Positions 5,633 through 7,881 of a stretch of DNA of 7,881 nt are shown one piece after another (position 1 is the first letter of the stretch; every line of letters begins with the position of its first letter). Origin of the DNA: Comamonadaceae bacterium (GTDB lineage Bacteria; Pseudomonadota; Gammaproteobacteria; Burkholderiales; Burkholderiaceae_C); assembly GCA_027490485.1 (NCBI GenBank), contig JAIXYA010000163.1, positions 1-7,881 of the forward strand. The letters are read 5' to 3'. The notes beneath the pieces are model-generated. The model was given only the letters and a program-made list of their open reading frames with translations, made no database searches and was not told the DNA's origin. A program made the position numbers and the translations under genes.

Positions 5633-5645
5633 GGAGAAGACCATG
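5633..5645 (+). promoter_or_regulatory. Ribosome binding site that fixes the cbbF start
   Basis: GGAGAAG (5633-5639) precedes the ATG at 5643. It lies inside the region that a TTG start at 5625 would translate, so the ATG is the better start. Confidence 0.75.
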
Positions 5646-6737
5646 CTTTTGCAACACCGCACCACCTTGACCCAGTACCTGATTGAACAGCGCAGGCGTT
5701 TTCCTGGTTCCAAGGGTGACTTCAATGCGCTGATTTTGGATGTGGCCTTGGCCTGTAAAGCCATCGCGCGTGCCGTGGCCATGGGCGAGCTGGGCGGCTT
5801 GTATGGCGAGCATGCGGCCGAGGCTGGTGGGGCTATCAATGTGCAGGGCGAAACCCAAAAGAAATTGGATGTGCTGAGCAACGAATTGTTCATTCGCATG
5901 AACGAGTGGGGTGGACATTTGGCAGGCATGGCCTCTGAAGAGATGACCGATCCCTACCAAATCCCTGCCAACCATCCCCGTGGCAAGTACATGCTGGTAT
6001 TTGATCCTTTGGATGGTTCAAGCAACATTGATGTGAACGTGTCGGTGGGCAGTATTTTTTCTGTTTTGCGTGCGCCGCAAGATGCTATTGACAGCGGCCG
6101 TGATTTAATCGAAAAAGATTTTTTACAAACGGGTGCCACCCAAGTTGCTGCAGGCTATGCCCTGTATGGCCCGACCACCATGCTGGTGTTGACGGTCGGC
6201 AATGGCGTTGTCGCCTTCACCTTGGATCCAAATTTAGGCGAATTCATGCTGACTCACTCGGCATTGAAAGTACCAGAAGACACACAGGAATTTGCCATCA
6301 ATGCCTCCAACAGCCGTTTTTGGGAGCCGCCCATCAAGCGCTACGTGGACGAATGCTTGGCTGGTAAATCTGGCCCACGCGCCAAAGATTTCAATATGCG
6401 GTGGATTGCCTCCATGGTGGCCGAGGCGCACCGCATCCTGATGCGCGGCGGCGTGTTCATGTACCCCCGTGACAACAAAGACCCCAGCAAGGCTGGGCGC
6501 TTGCGTTTGCTGTACGAGGCTAACCCGATTGGCATGATCATGGAACAAGCGGGTGGCCGCGCCAGCACAGGCCGTGAACCCATGTTGTCGGTCTCGCCCA
6601 GTGGACTACACCAACGTATTGGCCTGGTATTTGGTTCTAAAAATGAAGTCGAGCGCATTGAGCGCTACCACAGTGAACCAACGCCGCGTGAAATCGATAA
6701 CCCTTTGTTCGCCGAACGCACCTTGTTTCGCGATTGA
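5643..6737 (+). CDS. cbbF: Class I fructose-1,6-bisphosphatase
   Basis: The 364-residue product is a class I FBPase, which hydrolyses fructose-1,6-bisphosphate to fructose-6-phosphate in the regeneration phase of the Calvin cycle; autotroph forms may also act on sedoheptulose-1,7-bisphosphate. The metal-binding core is complete: E99-E100 in ASEEM and D121/D124 in [26 protein letters not shown] (66-80) is the conserved N-terminal active-site segment. [20 protein letters not shown] then LLYEANP (269-295) holds the substrate-binding site and the FBPase signature. The length is slightly above the usual 330-350. No chloroplast-type cysteine regulatory loop is seen. It sits 14 bases after cbbY and 21 before cbbP, so co-transcription is likely. 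An upstream TTG at 5625 is less likely because the ribosome binding site at 5633-5639 serves the ATG. Confidence 0.96.
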   Translation: MLLQHRTTLTQYLIEQRRRFPGSKGDFNALILDVALACKAIARAVAMGELGGLYGEHAAEAGGAINVQGETQKKLDVLSNELFIRMNEWGGHLAGMASEEMTDPYQIPANHPRGKYMLVFDPLDGSSNIDVNVSVGSIFSVLRAPQDAIDSGRDLIEKDFLQTGATQVAAGYALYGPTTMLVLTVGNGVVAFTLDPNLGEFMLTHSALKVPEDTQEFAINASNSRFWEPPIKRYVDECLAGKSGPRAKDFNMRWIASMVAEAHRILMRGGVFMYPRDNKDPSKAGRLRLLYEANPIGMIMEQAGGRASTGREPMLSVSPSGLHQRIGLVFGSKNEVERIERYHSEPTPREIDNPLFAERTLFRD

Positions 6738-6758
6738 TTTATTCTGAAAGCCTGAGCC

Positions 6759-7631
6759 ATGTCTGTTAAACACCCCATCATTGCCATCACCGGTTCATCA
6801 GGTGCAGGCACAACCTCGGTTACTCGCACCTTCGAGAACATTTTTCGGCGTGAAAAAGTCACCGCCGCCATCATCGAAGGCGACAGCTTTCACCGCTACG
6901 ACCGATTGGAGATGCGCAAGAAAGCCGCCGAGGCTGAAAAGCAGGGCGACAAAAATTTCAGCCACTTTGGACCCACCACCAATTTGTTTTCCGAGCTTGA
7001 AACCTTGTTCCGCGCTTATGGCGAAACTGGCACAGGCAAGCGCCGCAAGTACTTGCACGATAACGAAGAGGCCGCGCCCTACAAGCAAGACCCCGGCACG
7101 TTCACGCCTTGGGAAGATGTGCCCAGCGGCACGGATTTGCTGTTTTATGAAGGCCTGCATGGCGCGGTGGTCACACCCGAGGTCAATATTGCCAAGCATC
7201 CCGATTTGCTGATCGGTGTGGTGCCCGTTATCAACTTGGAGTGGATTCAAAAACTCTGGCGCGACAAGTCCAAGCGTGGCTACTCCACCGAAGCCGTGAC
7301 CGACACCATCTTGCGTCGCATGCCCGACTATGTGAACTACATCTGCCCACAGTTCGCACACACCCATGTGAATTTCCAGCGTGTGCCTTGTGTCGACACG
7401 TCCAACCCGTTCATTGCGCGTGAAATCCCTGCGCCCGATGAAAGCTTTGTGGTGATTCGCTTTGCCAACCCCAAAGGCATCGACTTCCCCTATTTGCTCA
7501 ACATGATCCCCGACTCTTTCATGTCTCGTGCCAACACCGTGGTGGTGCCGGGCGGCAAGATGGAACTCGCGATGCAACTCATCTTCACGCCCTTTGTGTG
7601 GCGCATGATGGAACGCAAGAAAAAGGCCTGA
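6759..7631 (+). CDS. cbbP: Phosphoribulokinase (proteobacterial class I)
   Basis: The 290-residue enzyme phosphorylates ribulose-5-phosphate with ATP to ribulose-1,5-bisphosphate, the Rubisco substrate, and its length is that of the octameric bacterial PRK. The P-loop is GSSGAGTTS (12-20), the PRK variant with GTT in place of GKS/T. Residues studied in the Rhodobacter sphaeroides enzyme fall at the same numbers: catalytic base D42, H45 and R49 in [11 protein letters not shown]131 in FYEGLHG, and K165, R168, D169 and R173 in the [11 protein letters not shown] segment. The bacterial enzyme is typically activated by NADH and inhibited by AMP; this is family knowledge. The ATG at 6759 has only a weak purine-rich stretch upstream, so its translation may depend on cbbF. 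The gene continues the cbbY-cbbF operon and is followed 37 bases later by the aldolase gene. Confidence 0.97.
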   Translation: MSVKHPIIAITGSSGAGTTSVTRTFENIFRREKVTAAIIEGDSFHRYDRLEMRKKAAEAEKQGDKNFSHFGPTTNLFSELETLFRAYGETGTGKRRKYLHDNEEAAPYKQDPGTFTPWEDVPSGTDLLFYEGLHGAVVTPEVNIAKHPDLLIGVVPVINLEWIQKLWRDKSKRGYSTEAVTDTILRRMPDYVNYICPQFAHTHVNFQRVPCVDTSNPFIAREIPAPDESFVVIRFANPKGIDFPYLLNMIPDSFMSRANTVVVPGGKMELAMQLIFTPFVWRMMERKKKA

Positions 7632-7668
7632 GGCCACACCCCCCTTTATTTTTTATCTGGAGAAATTC

Positions 7669-7881
7669 ATGGCCCTCGTATCCCTGCGCCAAGTGTTAGA
7701 CCATGCTGCTGAGCATGGCTATGGCATCCCTGCATTCAATGTCAACAACCTCGAGCAAGTGCAAGCCATCATGGAAGCTGCGCAAGAGACCAACAGCCCC
7801 GTGATCTTGCAAGCGTCTGCGGGTGCGCGTAAATATGCAGGCGAAGCCTATTTGCGTCACTTGGTGTTGGCTGCCATCGAA
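7669..7881 (+). CDS. cbbA: Class II fructose-bisphosphate aldolase, N-terminal part
   Basis: Only the first 71 codons are inside the window; the gene runs off the right edge. The start [19 protein letters not shown] followed by [11 protein letters not shown] is the hallmark N-terminus of zinc-dependent class II aldolases of the Calvin-cycle subtype, and [15 protein letters not shown] (54-68) is the next conserved segment. The enzyme joins glyceraldehyde-3-phosphate and dihydroxyacetone phosphate to fructose-1,6-bisphosphate, the substrate of the cbbF product; autotroph forms also make sedoheptulose-1,7-bisphosphate. The zinc-binding histidines lie beyond the window. GGAGA at 7659-7663 precedes the ATG by five bases. 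The 37-base gap after cbbP has a short GGCC-TGA-GGCC palindrome and a T-rich stretch but no convincing terminator, so the operon probably continues. The symbol fba would serve equally. Confidence 0.95.
   Translation, partial: MALVSLRQVLDHAAEHGYGIPAFNVNNLEQVQAIMEAAQETNSPVILQASAGARKYAGEAYLRHLVLAAIE

Noticed and set aside
5625..5645. TTG start for cbbF overlapping the cbbY stop.
   Set aside because: The GGAGAAG ribosome binding site at 5633-5639 lies downstream of the TTG and is correctly spaced for the ATG at 5643.
7625..7635. GGCC-TGA-GGCC palindrome at the cbbP stop with T-rich DNA downstream as a terminator.
   Set aside because: The stem has only four pairs with a three-base loop, the T-rich part is separated by C-rich sequence, and the aldolase gene follows with its own good ribosome binding site.
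6798..7637. Long open frame (279 codons) on the minus strand opposite cbbP.
   Set aside because: It lies over the phosphoribulokinase gene, whose catalytic residues are all in place; the product is low-complexity and His/Gly-rich without recognisable motifs, as expected for a frame antisense to a codon-biased gene.

Overview
The window is a carbon-fixation locus from an autotrophic proteobacterium. The protein sequences and the cbbR-cbbY-cbbF-cbbP-fba arrangement suggest a betaproteobacterium of the order Burkholderiales, perhaps a freshwater Comamonadaceae-like lineage; this placement is inference from recognised protein character, not from a search. No RNA genes, transposons or CRISPR arrays are visible, and no gene-free stretch exceeds 300 bases.

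Region 1 (about 1-3732, all + strand) is the distal end of an alpha-carboxysome / CO2-concentrating operon. It holds the C-terminal part of the Rubisco-activase adaptor CbbO, the tandem-BMC carboxysome shell protein CsoS1D (start overlapping the cbbO stop), an SbtA-type bicarbonate transporter, its PII-like partner SbtB/CPII, a cytoplasmic-looking trypsin-like serine protease, and a 100-residue protein I do not recognise. The genes are tightly packed, so bicarbonate import, its regulation, shell permeability and Rubisco activation are probably co-expressed. The protease and the small protein are the unexplained members.

Region 2 (3767-4905) is the control region. A LysR-type regulator CbbR lies on the minus strand and starts with TTG. 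The 212 bases between cbbR and cbbY carry LysR-type inverted repeats, including TTA-N7-TAA, and a weak promoter candidate. They also hold a 35-codon open reading frame with a strong ribosome binding site. Inside that small frame a CAAGG segment can pair either with an upstream CCTTG or with a downstream CCTTG that is followed by five T residues. This is the layout of a transcription attenuator with a leader peptide and is the most novel regulatory signal I see.

Region 3 (4906-7881, + strand) is a Calvin-cycle operon: cbbY (xylulose-1,5-bisphosphate phosphatase), cbbF (class I fructose-1,6-bisphosphatase), cbbP (phosphoribulokinase, with the catalytic residues known from the Rhodobacter enzyme) and the first 71 codons of a class II fructose-bisphosphate aldolase, which runs off the window. 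These enzymes regenerate ribulose-1,5-bisphosphate and clear an inhibitory sugar bisphosphate, feeding the Rubisco that region 1 would supply with concentrated CO2.
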